DNA from: Alligator mississippiensis
Lineage: Eukaryota > Chordata > Crocodylia > Alligatoridae
DNA length: 64,000 nt
Reading direction: 5' to 3'
Assembly: GCF_030867095.1 (NCBI RefSeq)
Contig: NC_081826.1
Location: 40,464,001-40,528,000 of the forward strand
How positions within the stretch are numbered: the first letter of the stretch is position 1; every line of letters begins with the position of its first letter. Below the pieces are notes generated by a model. That model was not told the origin of the DNA and searched no databases. It saw only the letters and a program-made list of their open reading frames with translations. This document shows, in pieces, positions 47,073 to 59,926 of the stretch. The translations under genes were made by a program, and so were the position numbers.

Positions 47073-49240
47073 CGATTAGTTGGGCAATGTTTTATGCACT
47101 TATTTATAATTTTAAAGCAATTTGGAAGCCTACCAGTGTCTCTATCATCATAATAAAATAAATTCTAAATATCTTATGCTTTTATGTTTGCTTTTGGTTT
47201 CCTTATCATAGAAAAATTAGAGCTCCCCCTGACCCTTTCACTACTCAGGATGTGGGAACAGCTGCCCCTGCAGCAACAGCTCCTGCTAGCAGGTCTCATC
47301 CTGTCTGGCAGCTGGGCATGCTGGGTGTGTGATTGGGGGGGGTGATGTAAGGTTTGCAGGAGTGGGGTGGAAGGGAGTGTGGGGGAGATGTGTGGTGTGT
47401 AGGTGGATGTGGGGGGATGCAGGGAGAAAGGGGTGGGTCCAGGGTGTATGGGCAGGTGTGGGGAAATGTGGGTGTCAGGGGTGGGGGTGGGGTTTGAGAG
47501 GGAGACACCACACACTGCCCCCCTCCCACCTCCTGCAGCAGACAGTTCCCTGCACTGGCAGCAGCCTCCAGCTGGGCTGTCAGGGCCATGGTCCGCTTGC
47601 AGGCACAGCCTCATGGCTGTGCATCACTGCCTGAGCCCAAGAAGAACGGGCCTGACCTGACCCAGCCCACCCCACTAGCGCAAGCCTTTGAACAGGAGCC
47701 GCGGGTGGTGACAGGAGCCATCCCAGTCCCAGCTCTGGTTTGCCTCAGGGCACGCTGAAGAACTGTGCCCTGTGCTGTTTTTTTCCCCAGTGGGGGTTTT
47801 TTTTTTTGAAACCTGGAAATCCAAGTAGCAGATTTAGAGTCTGTGCTGCAAATATGCAGCATGGGGAACATTTTTTTGGTTCTCAGCATGCCTCTTGTGG
47901 CATCTCAAACTGGTTTGAGATGCCACAACAGGCATGTGCACACTCATCTTTGGGCATGCCCAAAGAATCCTATATAAAAAAACAAACAAAAAACACTACA
48001 ATTCTAAGAAAAAAAAAGGTAAAAGGCAGGTGAGGTGATGCAAAGGCACTACCATTGTTCTGCAACTGTAATGGCAGACAATTTGTTGTTAATATGTGTT
48101 CAGACAACCATGGCTCATAGGAAGGCAACCATGCACCATACTACAGTGTGTGGCTGGGTGGGGGTAAATATTGAAAACTCTCCCTGGGGCTCATCTGCCA
48201 TGCCTTAATGTAATGGAAGAATAAGAAGTTAATTCCCCAATGAGAGAAGGTGTAGTAAATCACCCCAGAAGCAGGATAAAAGTTAATAGGTTTATTAGAG
48301 AATTCCTCATGGGTTGTGGATAACCCTGGCTATTAACACAGTGCGTGGTCTTCCTTCACCCTCCAACTTCCATGCAAACCACTCCCCTGAGCCTGTCAGC
48401 TCACCTCCAGTCTCACTGTCTTTCCTTCCTTCACAGGTACCAGTGGATTCGTCCTCCATGGGACCCTCTCTCTGCCTGAGGATCAATCTGGTAAGTATCT
48501 CCTCTCTCTCTCTCACCTCTTTGCTTCACCGGTCACCATGGTTACCTTTACCCAGTCAACTGGTCTTATTAGCGCTGGGTTTGCCATTCCTGGCTTTCCC
48601 CACTGACTCTCCTCATGCTGTGCCCCAGGGGGCAAAGAAAAGCCGCCTGCTGTGGACTGTAATAACCACTGGCAACAATCAGTAAACAATCACCCTGGGT
48701 GCAATCCCTCTCCCCAACTGTGTCTACTAAGTAATTATTCTTGCCCTGTGCCTGACCCAACTCTCCCCAGCACTCGCAACTTTGTAGCACCAAAGGAACA
48801 GGGCTGTTCCTTTCCCTGTTCCACAGCAAGGCAAAAACCCACATGATCTTTATCAATCTGATTAGGGGAAGGAAGAAAAGGCCTGCCTGAAAGTGAATCT
48901 GGCAGTAGCTTTGACCTTAAGTACATGAGCAAAGTTTACAAAATCTAAAAAATCTCTAAACCCAAGAATACAGTTTTCTCAAGAAGAACACAGATTACCC
49001 TAAACAACAGCAAAACCTCAAAATTCTCTTTGGTACCCCTATCTTTCTATATCTCCAGCTGTTTTTAAAACTAACTGTCATGGGATTTTCCATATATTAT
49101 AAATATACATGTCCTAAACTAGCAAACTAATAGTTGTAATATTGAACTGTGTAACTAAGGTAATAAACAAAGAAATACTCAAATGCTCCAAACTGTGCTT
49201 ATTTATACAACAGAAAATGTTGCACTTAATTTATACAGAG
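47073..49240. other. No gene supported; G-rich and hairpin segments
   Basis: 47330-47500 is a G-rich, GTGGGG-type low-complexity stretch that could form G-quadruplexes. The open frames there exist on both strands and look compositional. 48220-49080 has a TTTATTA box and T-rich to CT-rich sequence, reminiscent of a minus-strand LTR, but I find no paired ends. No exon is supported. Confidence 0.4.
47886..47970. repeat. Two adjacent hairpins
   Basis: 47886-47938 pairs as 'gcatgcctcttgtggcatct' against 'agatgccacaacaggcatg' around the centre 'caaactggtttg', with 25-base arms and one or two mismatches. Directly after it lies the perfect 20-base palindrome TCTTTGGGCATGCCCAAAGA. They may be remnants of a fold-back MITE. 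Confidence 0.8.
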
Positions 49241-49396
49241 CAGTGATTCTCAACCAGGGTGTTCTGCAAGAAGGTAAGCACTGAAATAAATAAGTCAGGT
49301 TTTGAAATATTGTGCTGTTCGATTCACAAAAGTTCTAGAGGGGTGCCTAGAGTCCAGTGAGGGATGCCTTGAGTCTAAAAATGTTAAGAACCACTG
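49241..49396 (+). mobile_element. Non-autonomous hAT element with target duplication
   Basis: The ends are CAGTGATTCTCAACCAGGG and TGTTAAGAACCACTG. The 8-base duplications are ATACAGAG (49233-49240) and ATATAGAG (49397-49404), matching at 7 of 8. It is of the same family as 7880-8115 and 11129-11392, more deleted inside. Confidence 0.8.
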
Positions 49397-49404
49397 ATAT
49401 AGAG

Positions 49405-51660
49405 GCAAAGTAGGTTTTTGCATGTGGCTGTTAAAAATTGAAAAAAAGAATAAAATCAACTGGAAAATGGGCTATCCATTCTCTATCCCCTACCTGCTTC
49501 TGGGGTTAGATTATAGATTGTCCCCCCCCCCCCCCCACCCCCCATTATTCTTTAAAGGGTAAATTACAGGGCTAAGGAAAACCTTGCAGACTTGGAATTT
49601 GTGTGGAATCTATTTCACATGTGTAAGAGCTGGACAAGGAACTGGATGATCCACATCAAGCAAACTGGGAGTTTTCCATGTTACACACACAAAACCAGTC
49701 TTGATTGAAAACCTGTAAATCTTTTCCTTTTATGATGTTTCCTTCCATGGGACAGCTTGATTTCAATTTATCTATTTATTTTCTTTCTTTCCAGTATGTT
49801 CCAACCCATCATAAGCTGTCTGTAAATTCTTTATATCAAATGGCTTTCAAATAAAATATATATATATTTTCAAAAGAAAGATCAGTTCCTTAGGTCCAAA
49901 CAAGTTGAAAAGGGGACACTGCTATATCCAGTGAAGTTAAAAAAAAGTTGACCTTTGCACCTTGAAATTATTATAATATTGTTAAAAATAATAAATATGT
50001 AGAGGAATGTTCTGAAGATTCTAAATAGTGAACATAATCTCAGGCAAGGAAAGATTTGCCTTCCCTAAAGGAAGATAAATCTATTGTAGCATCACTGAAA
50101 GATGTATTTAACATATGAATTGTTGATAAAGGCCTAGTTTTTTCAACAAAACTCTCTGGGTCTACAAAAACTCTATTTATAGACAAAAAGCCTACAGCCA
50201 GCTATATTCTTTCTAAGTTAAGCGTTTAAAATACACCCTTTTTCTGGACAAAACCAAAGTAAAGGAAACCCTTGGTATTCGCAGTTTCAAATATTCATGA
50301 ATGCTGAACCCACATTTTAAATACACTTTAAACTCTTACCAGAGCTCCTCAGGAGCTCCACACTTGCCGCATCAGGCTCCTACCACCACCATTGGGCTCC
50401 TGTTGTCACCACTGTGCTCCCACCGTAGCCATGCTCCCCCCCCCCCCCCCCTTCCGGCTGCCAGGGGCACTGTGTTCATGAACGCAGACTGCATTCATGA
50501 ATGCAGTGCCCTATTCACAGATTTCACCATTTGCAGGGATCATGGGAACATATCCCCCATGAATGGCTAGGGTCGCCTGTAAAAAGAATCTTTGAATTTT
50601 GTCTGATTAAACTTAAAAAAGGTATTTATTACAAACCTAGAAATCCGCAAGTCTACATTAAATGCTTCAGAGATCTCAGGTTACTATTTCAGGAAATATC
50701 TATGTCAGCCTGTCTTGACCAGGATGTTCCCTGTGAAATTCATAAATAATCATTTCCCTGATTTATTATTATTATTTGTTGAGCCTGAACAGTCTAGTCA
50801 GCTTTCTACAGAGCTGTACAGCTGTAACTTGATTTTTTTTGGTTCCGTCACAAGGATAAAAGCAACATTTTCAAAAAGTATTTCTGCAGTTAAAGCAAAA
50901 TCCTAGCATGTTGATCTTTGACATTTATAAACATTAGGCAATAATCAGAACTGTCTTACCTCTTTGGATAACACGGAAAAATATATTTTAGAATATGCAC
51001 ATTTTCCAAGGAACCAATTTAGTTAATCTTAATTCAAAAGAAAACAATAACAATCTGCTAATAGTTTATTATGCAGAAAACTTTGTTCTATAAACCCCTA
51101 AATACTAGAACTGGCAATGCTGCATGCAAACAGGCTTCATGATGTAAATACATTATTTATTACATTTGTTTGAAATTCCTGCCCCCTCATACATATGGTA
51201 TTCATGTGGACAATTTATTTCTTGGAGAGAGGAAACCAGAGCAGTTTTTCAGTCCACTCCTACTGTAGGTTGCCTCTGACCCCCCCCTCCAAACTTTTAA
51301 TATTGCAGGGATTTTATAGATTTACCCATATACTGTACCATAATTTCTAGTTTCAAATGACAAGTTTCCAAAACAAAAAATCAAACCAGACTGGATGTTG
51401 GTATACATAGCTTCAGTTCACTGATACTTCATGCTGCCAAGGCTATAATACATCAAATATTTGCTGCAACCCCGATTTTGCTCTGGTCCTGGAGTTTGGG
51501 TTTTATAAAATGTGAGTGAGTTTCTGCAGTTTCTTTCCAACTACTCAGTTAAGTAAAGTTACTAAGGCCTAGCTCAGGCCACTAAGTCTATGCAGGTACT
51601 TTTCTCTTATTGATTTCAATAGCAGATAGGCACTCAGACACCTGTGACTGAAAGCCTTTA
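49405..51660. other. AT-rich sequence with homopolymer C tracts, no gene seen
   Basis: C tracts lie at about 49519-49543 and 50428-50450. 50280-50570 contains degenerate 'attcatgaa' and 'gcagac.gcattcatgaacgcag' inverted words, possibly the end of an unnamed repeat. I see no exon, RNA gene or named repeat in the remainder. Confidence 0.4.
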
Positions 51661-51664
51661 GAGC

Positions 51665-52335
51665 TGCAGTTCTCAATATTTTTTGTACCAGGACACATTT
51701 GCTAAGATCAATGGCTTGTTCCAACCCACACTCCCCTGGCCCAGCTGGTGCCCAACCACAGACCCCTGCCCCCCCAGGCCATGGTGGAGCCCCTCACTCC
51801 TGACCCACAATCCCCTGTCCCACCCAGCTCTGCTGCAGGGGCTCCCAGCTGCCCCTGTCCTGCATGGGCTGGAGCTCAAGCAGCAAGTTCTTCCCTTGTC
51901 CCGCCCCCTGAGCAGCAAGTGCAGGCCCCTGTGTGTATGGGCACTGGCCCCATGCTGCCAGCCCAGGCACAGAGCTCCCCACTGCAAAGGACCAGGCCTG
52001 TCCCCTCCCCCCCTGCTGAAGGGCCAGGTGCCTCCCCCACTTCCCCTGTCCTGCTGCAGCCCCACACCCAGATACTTTCCCCAGTGCCAGCAGATGTGCA
52101 TGCACACGTATGCACACACATAAACCTCTCTCCCCTCAGCCCTCTGGACTGTTCCCTGGACCTCCAGCCCCCACTCTCCATACATTTACCCATGCCCAGT
52201 GGCTGGAGCTGTTCCCCCAACTTGGCCTCACTGTATGCTGGCCACATGCATCTGTGCGCACAGTCGCGCATGCTCCTGCTGCCTCCAATCGCCCCATGCA
52301 GCCCCTTGCAGGCTGGAATATTGCTAACTTACAAA
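51665..52335 (+). mobile_element. GC-rich hAT-type element, left end clear
   Basis: The left end 'gcagttctcaatattttttgtaccagg' resembles the hAT terminus 'cagtggttctcaaccttttttgtacca'. It is followed by a GC-rich interior (CCCTGCCC-type) with open frames on both strands that lack any domain. The right end is not clear. Confidence 0.4.
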
Positions 52336-52454
52336 GGGAAACAACCCATGCTTTTGCGCATTTTTCTGGGACTTGCTTGCAATCCTTTCAAATGTATTCT
52401 TTTGTGTCAGAGAAGCTGACCCCTGATCAGATCTTTGCATTGGACTTTCTGCTC

Positions 52455-52525
52455 TCATGAAATCATATAGGGTTGGGCTGGACCTTGAGGGTCATCTGGC
52501 CCAACCCTCAGATGGCTATGAAGGC
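52455..52525 (-). repeat. Old CR1 3'-end fragment
   Basis: 'aatcatatagggttgggctggacc' followed by 'gggtcatctggcccaaccctc' reads like the reverse complement of an avian/crocodilian CR1 3' untranslated end ('gggttggaagggacc...catctagtccaaccc'). Only the last 60-70 bases remain. Confidence 0.6.
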
Positions 52526-52611
52526 TATCATTACCAGTTCTGCAGGCAAATGCTTTGTGAGGAAAGCAGTTCTATTTTCTGTCTTTGTTAAATGTGACAG
52601 CACTTCAACTA

Positions 52612-53042
52612 CAGGTTGCTCCTCAAGGGAGCAATCCTGGGAGCTCAAGCAATGTCTATCCCATCTCAGAGGAAAGGCAGCAAAAGGGCACAACAGCCCC
52701 CTTGGCTCTGCAGGGAACTTGTGGACCTCCTGTGTCTAAAAAGAAAGACCTATAAAGGTAGAAGGCTGGATCCACCCCAAAGGAGGAGTACTCTGCACTG
52801 GTCCAGACCTGTAGGGAGCAAACCAGGAAAGCCAAGACTGCGACTGAACTCCAACTGGCTACACATATCAAGGGCAATAAAAAGTCCTTTTTTAGATATG
52901 TGGGGAGCCGGGGGGAAACCAAAGGCAACATTGGACCCCTGCTAAACCATATGGGTCAACTGACAACTGATGCCCAGGAAAAAGCCAACCTGCTTAATGG
53001 GTATTTTGCGTCGATTTTTCACGAGTCCCAAGAGACAGCCCT
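52612..53042 (+). mobile_element. Internal CR1 fragment, no 3' end
   Basis: It aligns base by base with 21178-21605 of CR1 copy 1: 'ttgctcctcaagggagcaatcct' at both starts, then 'LLKGAILGAQAMSIPSQRKG' and 'AQEKANLLNGYFASIFHES'. It stops before the reverse transcriptase palm. A CR1 piece missing its 3' end is unusual, since CR1 copies normally lose the 5' end. Frame changes near 52770 are seen. Confidence 0.8.
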
Positions 53043-53765
53043 GCCAAATATTTTCAGAAAAAGAATTCCTGTTCTCTAGAGTGTTTGCAGGCAATTGGTT
53101 GCAATTATTAATTTTGTTTGAGTTTTGCTCACTTTGATTGGAGAATAAAGTCACATGATATCTCTTTTCATTCTTTGGTTGGCTTGAACAATTTCAATCA
53201 AGTTTTTAGCATGGATACTCCTATTTACAAATTCAGAATATATTTTCAGAGAATATTTTCTTCAAATACACAAAATAAATGCATATTTTTTCCAGTAAGC
53301 ATATTCATAAGAACACTTGCAAAAAACAAACAAAACATGAGAACAGCAATGCTCCAAGTATAATCAGTATGTTTTGTCAGTGGGAAGAGATATGGTAATT
53401 GCTCAATTCTAACAACTGAACCTGCCCATTCTTCTTGACGCAAACCAGGATTTTAGGTTATATGGTGAGGTCCCACAATGAAACAGACAGCAAATAATGG
53501 TTGAAAAGGATGGCTGGTGTGTGTTTAGAGACATTAATTTACATTTATAGATAGCATCAGTCCTGGTGTCTTTCTTTCTCCCAGTGAAATCAATGGTAAA
53601 ACTCTTCAGAGCAATAGCAGGCCTTTATGATCTTTAATGTCAACAAATTACAGCACGAAAAGTGGTGAGGGCAGTTCTGTGTAGCAAAAGAGTTAATCTA
53701 TTATGTTGAGGTGAAAAAGATCAAGTTAAATTATAGCATTCACAGCCCAATTGTGTCCCCGTGAT

Positions 53766-54062
53766 CAGTGCTGGAGTATGACATGCTGAGGCCCTAAACT
53801 ATGTCTAATTTAAGAGGCCCCATGTGATAAAAATAATTCATGAAATCCACAAAAATGGATTTTCATGAAATTTTAAGATAAATTAAAGTTATTTCTGCAC
53901 AAATTTATGAACTCAATATGAATAATAACTGTGGAGCCATATATATGTATATTTTTGTCAGATTAGAATGAAGGTGTCCATTTTTTTTCCTTATTTAGGG
54001 GCTCCTCATATTGCGAGGCCCCAAACCGTAGCATAAGTAGCTTAAGCCTAAATCCAGCACTG
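53766..54062. mobile_element. TIR DNA transposon, 297 bases
   Basis: The ends CAGTGCTGGAGTATG and CTAAATCCAGCACTG form inverted repeats with a perfect 10-base core, CAGTGCTGGA. 'gaggcccc' words occur near both ends in inverted orientation ('taagaggccccatg' and 'gcgaggccccaaa'). It is hAT-like, non-autonomous and AT-rich inside. Confidence 0.75.
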
Positions 54063-57000
54063 CCCAGATTCATGCACGTTAAAACAGATTCAACTGAGTC
54101 TACAGCAGGTTCCTTCCTTTGTCCTGAATCCATGGACAATGCACAACATGGGCCCTACTATCTACAACTGCAAACAGGGTATATGGGAGATATAAATCAT
54201 CCTTTCCTTGGTCCTCTAGAGATTTCTCAATCCCTGCGAAAATTAAGAGAGCATTCACACTAATGATGGAGGAGCTGAGAAACACTTCCCTTAGCCCCTG
54301 CCACAATTTCTCGCACAGCAGGGTTGATTGGGCCATTTTTTATTAGCAGAAGGGTAGTTTTCTTAAAATCCAGTTGTGAAAGGTTTGAAGCACTTGTTTT
54401 CAATCGCATAGTGAATGCTGACATCTGGTGGCACTGAGTAACTGAATTTTCATTAAACAAATACATTTCTGTTTTAAAGAGTTCCTTCAAAGCAACTGGT
54501 TAAACATTTGGGTTAAGAAATGTTTTATCTCCTTACTATATTGCTTATTGCTATTGGAGTTTAAATCCTCGGCACAGTACACGCGCACTGCAGCAAGACC
54601 CAGGCACATTGCTAGCCATATGTTGTGAGATGTTTGTCTGGAGACTTATTTTTCAGATAATTTAATGAGTGTATTGTAATTTCAGGAACAATTAGTCTAT
54701 TATGAAATGGAATCTTTTAGTGCCCATATTAAATAGACAGCATCATAAATTGCAATGAAATTCAAGGCCCAATTTTTTGTGCTTCAGGTCAGTGATGAAT
54801 TACTGTTGACTTAATAAGGACAGGAGGCGAGTCTTGGATGTATTAATTTTTTCACCACCACATTGCTATATTTATTGGCCCTTTGAAAGCATACATGTAT
54901 GAATAATTAGTCCTGGTAACATAAAATTTTGTTTTGTTTCAAGTTAAAATAAGTAGCATGCTGTCACGGTTTAAAAGAGATCTATGATAGGATGGTTACA
55001 TCAAAATTTGGATTAAACTCATGTTTAAAATCTATTTCCTCTAATTGTCTCCTGCTTTTGATTAGTTTTAAGAGCAGTTGATGGTCTTGTGACTTGAAGA
55101 TTTTGCATTTCATATTTTGTGTACATCGTCTGGAATTTTATGTGAAATTGCAGGTTTGATCTTTGACCTCTGTTTATTCTACTACTGATTCACTACTAAT
55201 TTGATAGCAAGCCATAGGGGTCTATGGTAAACAAGCTGCTCACTTTACATAGCAGTGTTTGCCTCCTAACTGAAGAAATATGTATGGAATATGCTCGGGA
55301 TGCTGTATTCTACTGCAGAAATAATAAAAAGCACAGCAGTGTTCAGCTTCCCAGGTCATGTTTACATCTGGAGAAAATACACTGCATTCCTGATAAGCAA
55401 TGACAAGCCATTTCTTATCCATTTTAGATTTTTTTAAATTATTGTTCAGCCTATTTGAGAGCCTGATCCTGTACCACTGTAATCAATAGGAGCTTTGCGG
55501 CAGTTTTTAAAGAGATTGAAATTCAGCTTGAGTGGAACAGGTAGAGATGATAAAAAAATAAATATGCATGGGGCTGGACTAGAATGAACAAGACATTTTA
55601 GAGAACAAGACTTCTCTGAGGAAGCAGATCCTACGTCATCTTTAGGCTCCCCCCCACCCCCCGCTAGATTCATAGGAACCCAATGGAGAGCAACTTCCAG
55701 TCATGATTGCAGTAAAAATCAAAAGGATTTTTCTCCTTCTCTTCCCTCCCCTGCAAAAAAAGGCCTGGATTAAATAGAGTGACAAAATTTAAGACAGGCA
55801 GGATCACAGCATAGCTGAGCCACATTGTAGATTTAAAAGTGCATTGTTCCTGGAAGCATATTGCCGTGCTTCTTTGTGCTGTGCTGCCAGCTCCAGGAGG
55901 TTTCCTAATGCTGTACTTTAATTCTAGGTGGCACAGATTTTTGCATGTTATTAAAAACTAAGTGACATTAAGCTAATCGCAGTGCACAGCTGCTGCAAAG
56001 TCAGATTTTTCTGCCAGCGTGAGGCGGCAATTCGACTGAAAGAGCCCAGTTATTCAAATAAATCTGACCCTTCTTCAGGTTATAGGCTGGTTCTATTAGG
56101 AATGTAAGCAGAACTTTGAAAGCTATTGCATATGAAATGCCATCTGCAATTTATAAAAAAACCACGCAGAATGCCATAGAGGCCTCCAAACTTAAGAAGG
56201 TATGGGGGTAAAATTATCTAAACCTGGTATGGAATAATGCTCCCATCAATGTTAAATTAAATCAATGGCAGGTGAAGCACTGAAAAGGCTCAGCACAAAC
56301 AAGGTTATAGAGAACCTGCCTTGTTCTTTTTCAAACAACTTTTTATATGGTCACATTTTTATTTCAAACAATATGTTGATGAGAATGGAGTTAGCCATGA
56401 AAACTGCCTTGTGACTGGTGGGGATTATTTGGAGGTTCAATTAAATTTATTTTAGGCAGCTTCCCAATTTTCAACATGCTGTCAGCTTCTGCATTTTTGG
56501 CAACGGGGAACTGCACCGCAGAAGTTTCTGGCAGTTGGGTAGAAGGCCAACGTAGCTCTTGGCTCCAATGAAAGGTGGGGTGTGGTTTTAGTTACTTAGG
56601 TGGCAGATGAGGCTGGCTCTTGGCACTTAGTAGAATTGACTCCTTCCCTTCTCATTTGGCCAGGGACAAAGATGACTTTAAAATGGGAGACAAAGGGAGG
56701 TTTGAATATCTTTCCCACTGTACAAGACTTTGATAACTAGCTGCTCCATTGCTCTCTGCCCCCAGTATCTGCCATTACATCCAACAATTACAAATTGGAA
56801 ATGACAAATAAGAACATTAGTTTGGTGTTTCTGCTAAAATGATCTGCCTTGAAGTAGCTAATGTTGACATTTAAATTGTCAGCAGACTTTCATGTTAATG
56901 ATCCAGTTAGAAGAATGGAACCCATTCACACTTCTCTCTCAGAGTTATTGTTTCACCTCTTCCTAGATTCAAAACAAATATCATTGCATCAGTTTACACT

Positions 57001-58085
57001 TCTTTCCCATTTTGAGGATTTTCTTTGCAATTGTAAACCAAGTTGGCTAGAGACATTTTTTCAATGCAATCTGAGGCTTTGAAAGCACAATTATGCAACA
57101 GTTTAAAAATACTCAGAAACTGTGCAACTGTTTATGAAGGCGGGAAATAAAGAAACCATTTCAGTACAGTATATCCAGCTATTCAATTCTACATACCAGT
57201 ATTCACAAAGTATGCAGAGGAATGGTGATCACTGGAACTGGTATTTCAAGTTCAACAGTACCCTGTGAATCCTTGAAACAAAGTGTTTCTTGATACTGAA
57301 TCATCATTTACAGGAAAAGCACATTTAAAATAGAGTCAATAGGAATCAGTCTTTGGTTCCTGAAACAAAGTCATTTTAACAGGTATGCCATCAGTTCTGT
57401 CTGGAATAACTGTGTTCAGTATAGTTGTACTTCCTGGGTGCTTGGGACACTCTTTCTGTTCTTGATTACCCAACCTCCTCTCTTTCTTCTCACACTCCAA
57501 CAAAACTTGGGATCACATTCAAGGTAGCATAAGCCAATCTTCCATAATACTGAATATTTCTATTAATGTTCAGAACAGAGCACCTTGTCCTTTTTTGGAG
57601 TGTCAGTGAAGACCGTGCCACATTGACCACCCCCCCCCTTTCCTGTATCTACCAGCATCTTACCTCCCCCTTACACTCACATCACAGCCTGAGGCTGCTG
57701 CAGCGAATGTGTGATTGCATAGTAGTGCTAGGACAGTCTTTAGTTAACTTTAGCTTCTCTAAAGCAATGGTTTAAAAAGAAAAGTGGTTAAATCATGCTC
57801 TTTCTGATCTTCATTCCATCTTGCTTTCTCCTTTTCATGTATTTCTCTCTCTTCATTTTTCTCCTGTCACCTGGGTCACTGCGCCATACTTCTTGGACAT
57901 GATGCCTTGCTAGAAGTTCAGTCTCCAGTCTGTTCCTCTGGACATATTGTCCAGCTGCCTTGCTCTCCTAGTCTACATTCCTCTGGGCATTTTTCATCCC
58001 AAATGAATAAGCCCTATTACTTTTCTTTGTACTCTTATGCAGTAGTGGTTCCAGACAAAATATTATATTTACCTGTTGGTCTTTA
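54063..58085. other. Long unique stretch, candidate conserved noncoding DNA
   Basis: Almost free of recognisable repeats over 4 kb, unlike the rest of the window. 54,560-55,180 and 55,800-56,180 are AT-rich with many homeodomain-like cores. They also have ordered, non-decayed-looking sequence, for example 'attaagctaatcgcagtgcacagctgctgcaaag' read in pieces near 55970-56000. No open frame carries a domain. Possible enhancers are an inference from repeat absence only. Confidence 0.25.
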
Positions 58086-58089
58086 TCTC

Positions 58090-58210
58090 TTACAGACTAT
58101 AAGCACTTTGAGGAAGGGGCTACATTTTTCTTAAGTATATGGATAGTGCCTAGCACAGCAGGACCCTGAAACACAATGGAAGCCAGGAGCCCTCTGCATT
58201 ACAAGTAACT
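58090..58210 (+). repeat. L2-like LINE 3'-end fragment
   Basis: 'acagactataagcactttgaggaaggggct' followed by 'tagtgcctagcacagcaggaccctg' matches the pattern of L2/L3-type 3' ends ('gactgtaagctcctt.agggcagggac...gcctagcaca'). It is very old and non-coding. Confidence 0.55.
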
Positions 58211-58641
58211 GGAGTCTTACCGGCCACTAAACCAACATTTGACAAAAGATGTTTCAACAGGATGTACTGTTGTTAATACTGCTATTGTGTAAGTCTCTGG
58301 GAGTGCTGCCCATTCAAACCGCAACACCTGAAGAACTGCATGAAATGAGTATGGTATGCCAACCTAATTATTCAGTGTTTTCCTCACAGTCTCTTTTCCT
58401 GTGCCAGGTCAACAATCCTGCTGTTCAGACTGGCAGATGGACAGTGTAAACTTCTTCCAGATTATACTCAGCTATATGTTTTACAAATCAAAAGGGTGCA
58501 ACAGCTTTACTCTTGCTTCTGCATTTAGAACTCTCCATATTGCTCTGTAAGGCTATTTGTATCTTCCTGTGATTTCCCACAACCCCCCTTTCTGGCCCCT
58601 TTTTTCTTCATGCACCTGCAAATGCCTCCACCTCCTTTAGG

Positions 58642-58824
58642 CTAGGGACAGAAGTTATATATAAACTGGTTTAAGTGATCAGAAACTGGTTTAAACCTGT
58701 AACAGAACAGAAGTTCAATGTGCATAAACCAATTTCAAAATGGCCAAAACTGGTTTAAGATGAACCTGGTTGAAAGTATTTGAAGTATTGAATCAATTCA
58801 GGCTTTTTGAATATCTGTATTTAG
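58642..58824. mobile_element. Family B TIR transposon, short copy
   Basis: It begins CTAGGGACAG, continues 'aactggtttaagtgatcag' and 'aaactggtttaaacctgtaacagaaca', and ends 'gaatcaattcaggctttttgaatatctgtatttag'. The order is the same as at the two ends of the long copy 28624-30070, with the 1.2 kb GC-rich centre missing. Confidence 0.8.
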
Positions 58825-59819
58825 CCTTAATGCTTCATTCCTCTTTAACATGCTTTTCTCTACTTTATTTTCCTTTATAGTGAAACACTTGTCCAGAGGG
58901 ATTTCAGATGTTAAAGTTAAAAAGTGACTAGTTTTCACATACAAAACTACTTGTTTAGATTCTGGATCCACCTCGTGTACTTAACAGCTTACTCCCATGT
59001 ACTAAGCCATCCCCTAAGAAACTAAACAAACATATTCATATGCAACTGAGGGTACTTGCTCTTCTGGGGCGGAGGGTGTCGTAGGAGAAGAAGGAATGAA
59101 GAGCAAGTTTCACTTTCCAGTCAAAGAGAAGAAATAATATGAGGCAGCTGAAGTGACTAATCACACCTCACCAACAGCAAATAGATGAAATAACAGCTTG
59201 GAAACAGCCCCATTACCTGAAAACTGTTCACATAAATTATTTGGTAACTACTTACAACCAAGGAATATGCTCACAGAAACAAAAATTGATGCTAGTAACT
59301 CAGGAATAAGTCATTTTTAAAAAGCTCATATCACTGAATGTCAATTAGTTATGAATAATTTAGCCAGTGTAAGAGTTAGTGTTCTCTTGTCTCTGAAAGA
59401 GTTAAGCTCTCACACTGCTAGTATAGAATAGGGGTGGGGCACACAGAGAATCAGAGGGGGTGGGAAGTGTGAGTGCTAAGCTACAGTTAGTAAAGCCAGC
59501 TGAAAAGTTGTAGCATGTGGCTTTGTCATGTTTATACAAATATCTATAAAAAGGTAAAAAAAAGTCAAAAGCCATGCAGACCCTTTAATACCCCTAAGTT
59601 CCCTAGAAGTAGCTTTCTTCCTCCCCTGATTGCACACACCTGTTCAGAGCCCAGGCAGTGCAGGAGTATGTCATGCAAGAAGAATTTTTCTGCCAGACAG
59701 TCCTAAACCAGGAAGTGACTGTAAAGTCTCTGCACACCTGGGCAGCCGCGCAACCCCCTGGCAAGTGCTCATGGCACTGTGTGCAGCAGGAGCCATGGGG
59801 GTACAACTGATGACTGGAG

Positions 59820-59926
59820 ACATGCACTTCCTGAGCTCATTAGGCCAGCTGTCTTGGAACTCCACCTCTGAGGAGCACCAGATTGGAAATGGGTCCCTCT
59901 CCAAGTTTTGGTACAATACAAACAAG
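59820..59926 (+). other. Exon-like block A, paired with block B
   Basis: 107 bases, preceded by AG and followed by GTAAAT. In the frame that gives 'MHFLSSLGQLSWNSTSEEHQ' and 'IGNGSLSKFWYNTNK' it has no stop and ends at a codon boundary before the donor-like GT. It aligns without gaps with 60810-60916 (block B). Two N-glycosylation-type sequons (NST, NGS) are present. A TATA-like 'ctataaaaagg' lies at about 59542, some 275 bases upstream. I do not recognise the protein. It could be an exon of a small secreted protein, a duplicated pseudo-exon, or part of an unknown ancient repeat. Confidence 0.35.

Noticed and set aside
48220-49085. Possible minus-strand LTR with a TTTATTA signal near 48285
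   Set aside because: I could not find paired TG...CA ends, a target duplication or a second copy in the window.
51673-52419. Open frames of 107-223 codons on both strands
   Set aside because: The region is GC-rich interior of a hAT-like element. Frames overlap on both strands and have no recognisable domain.
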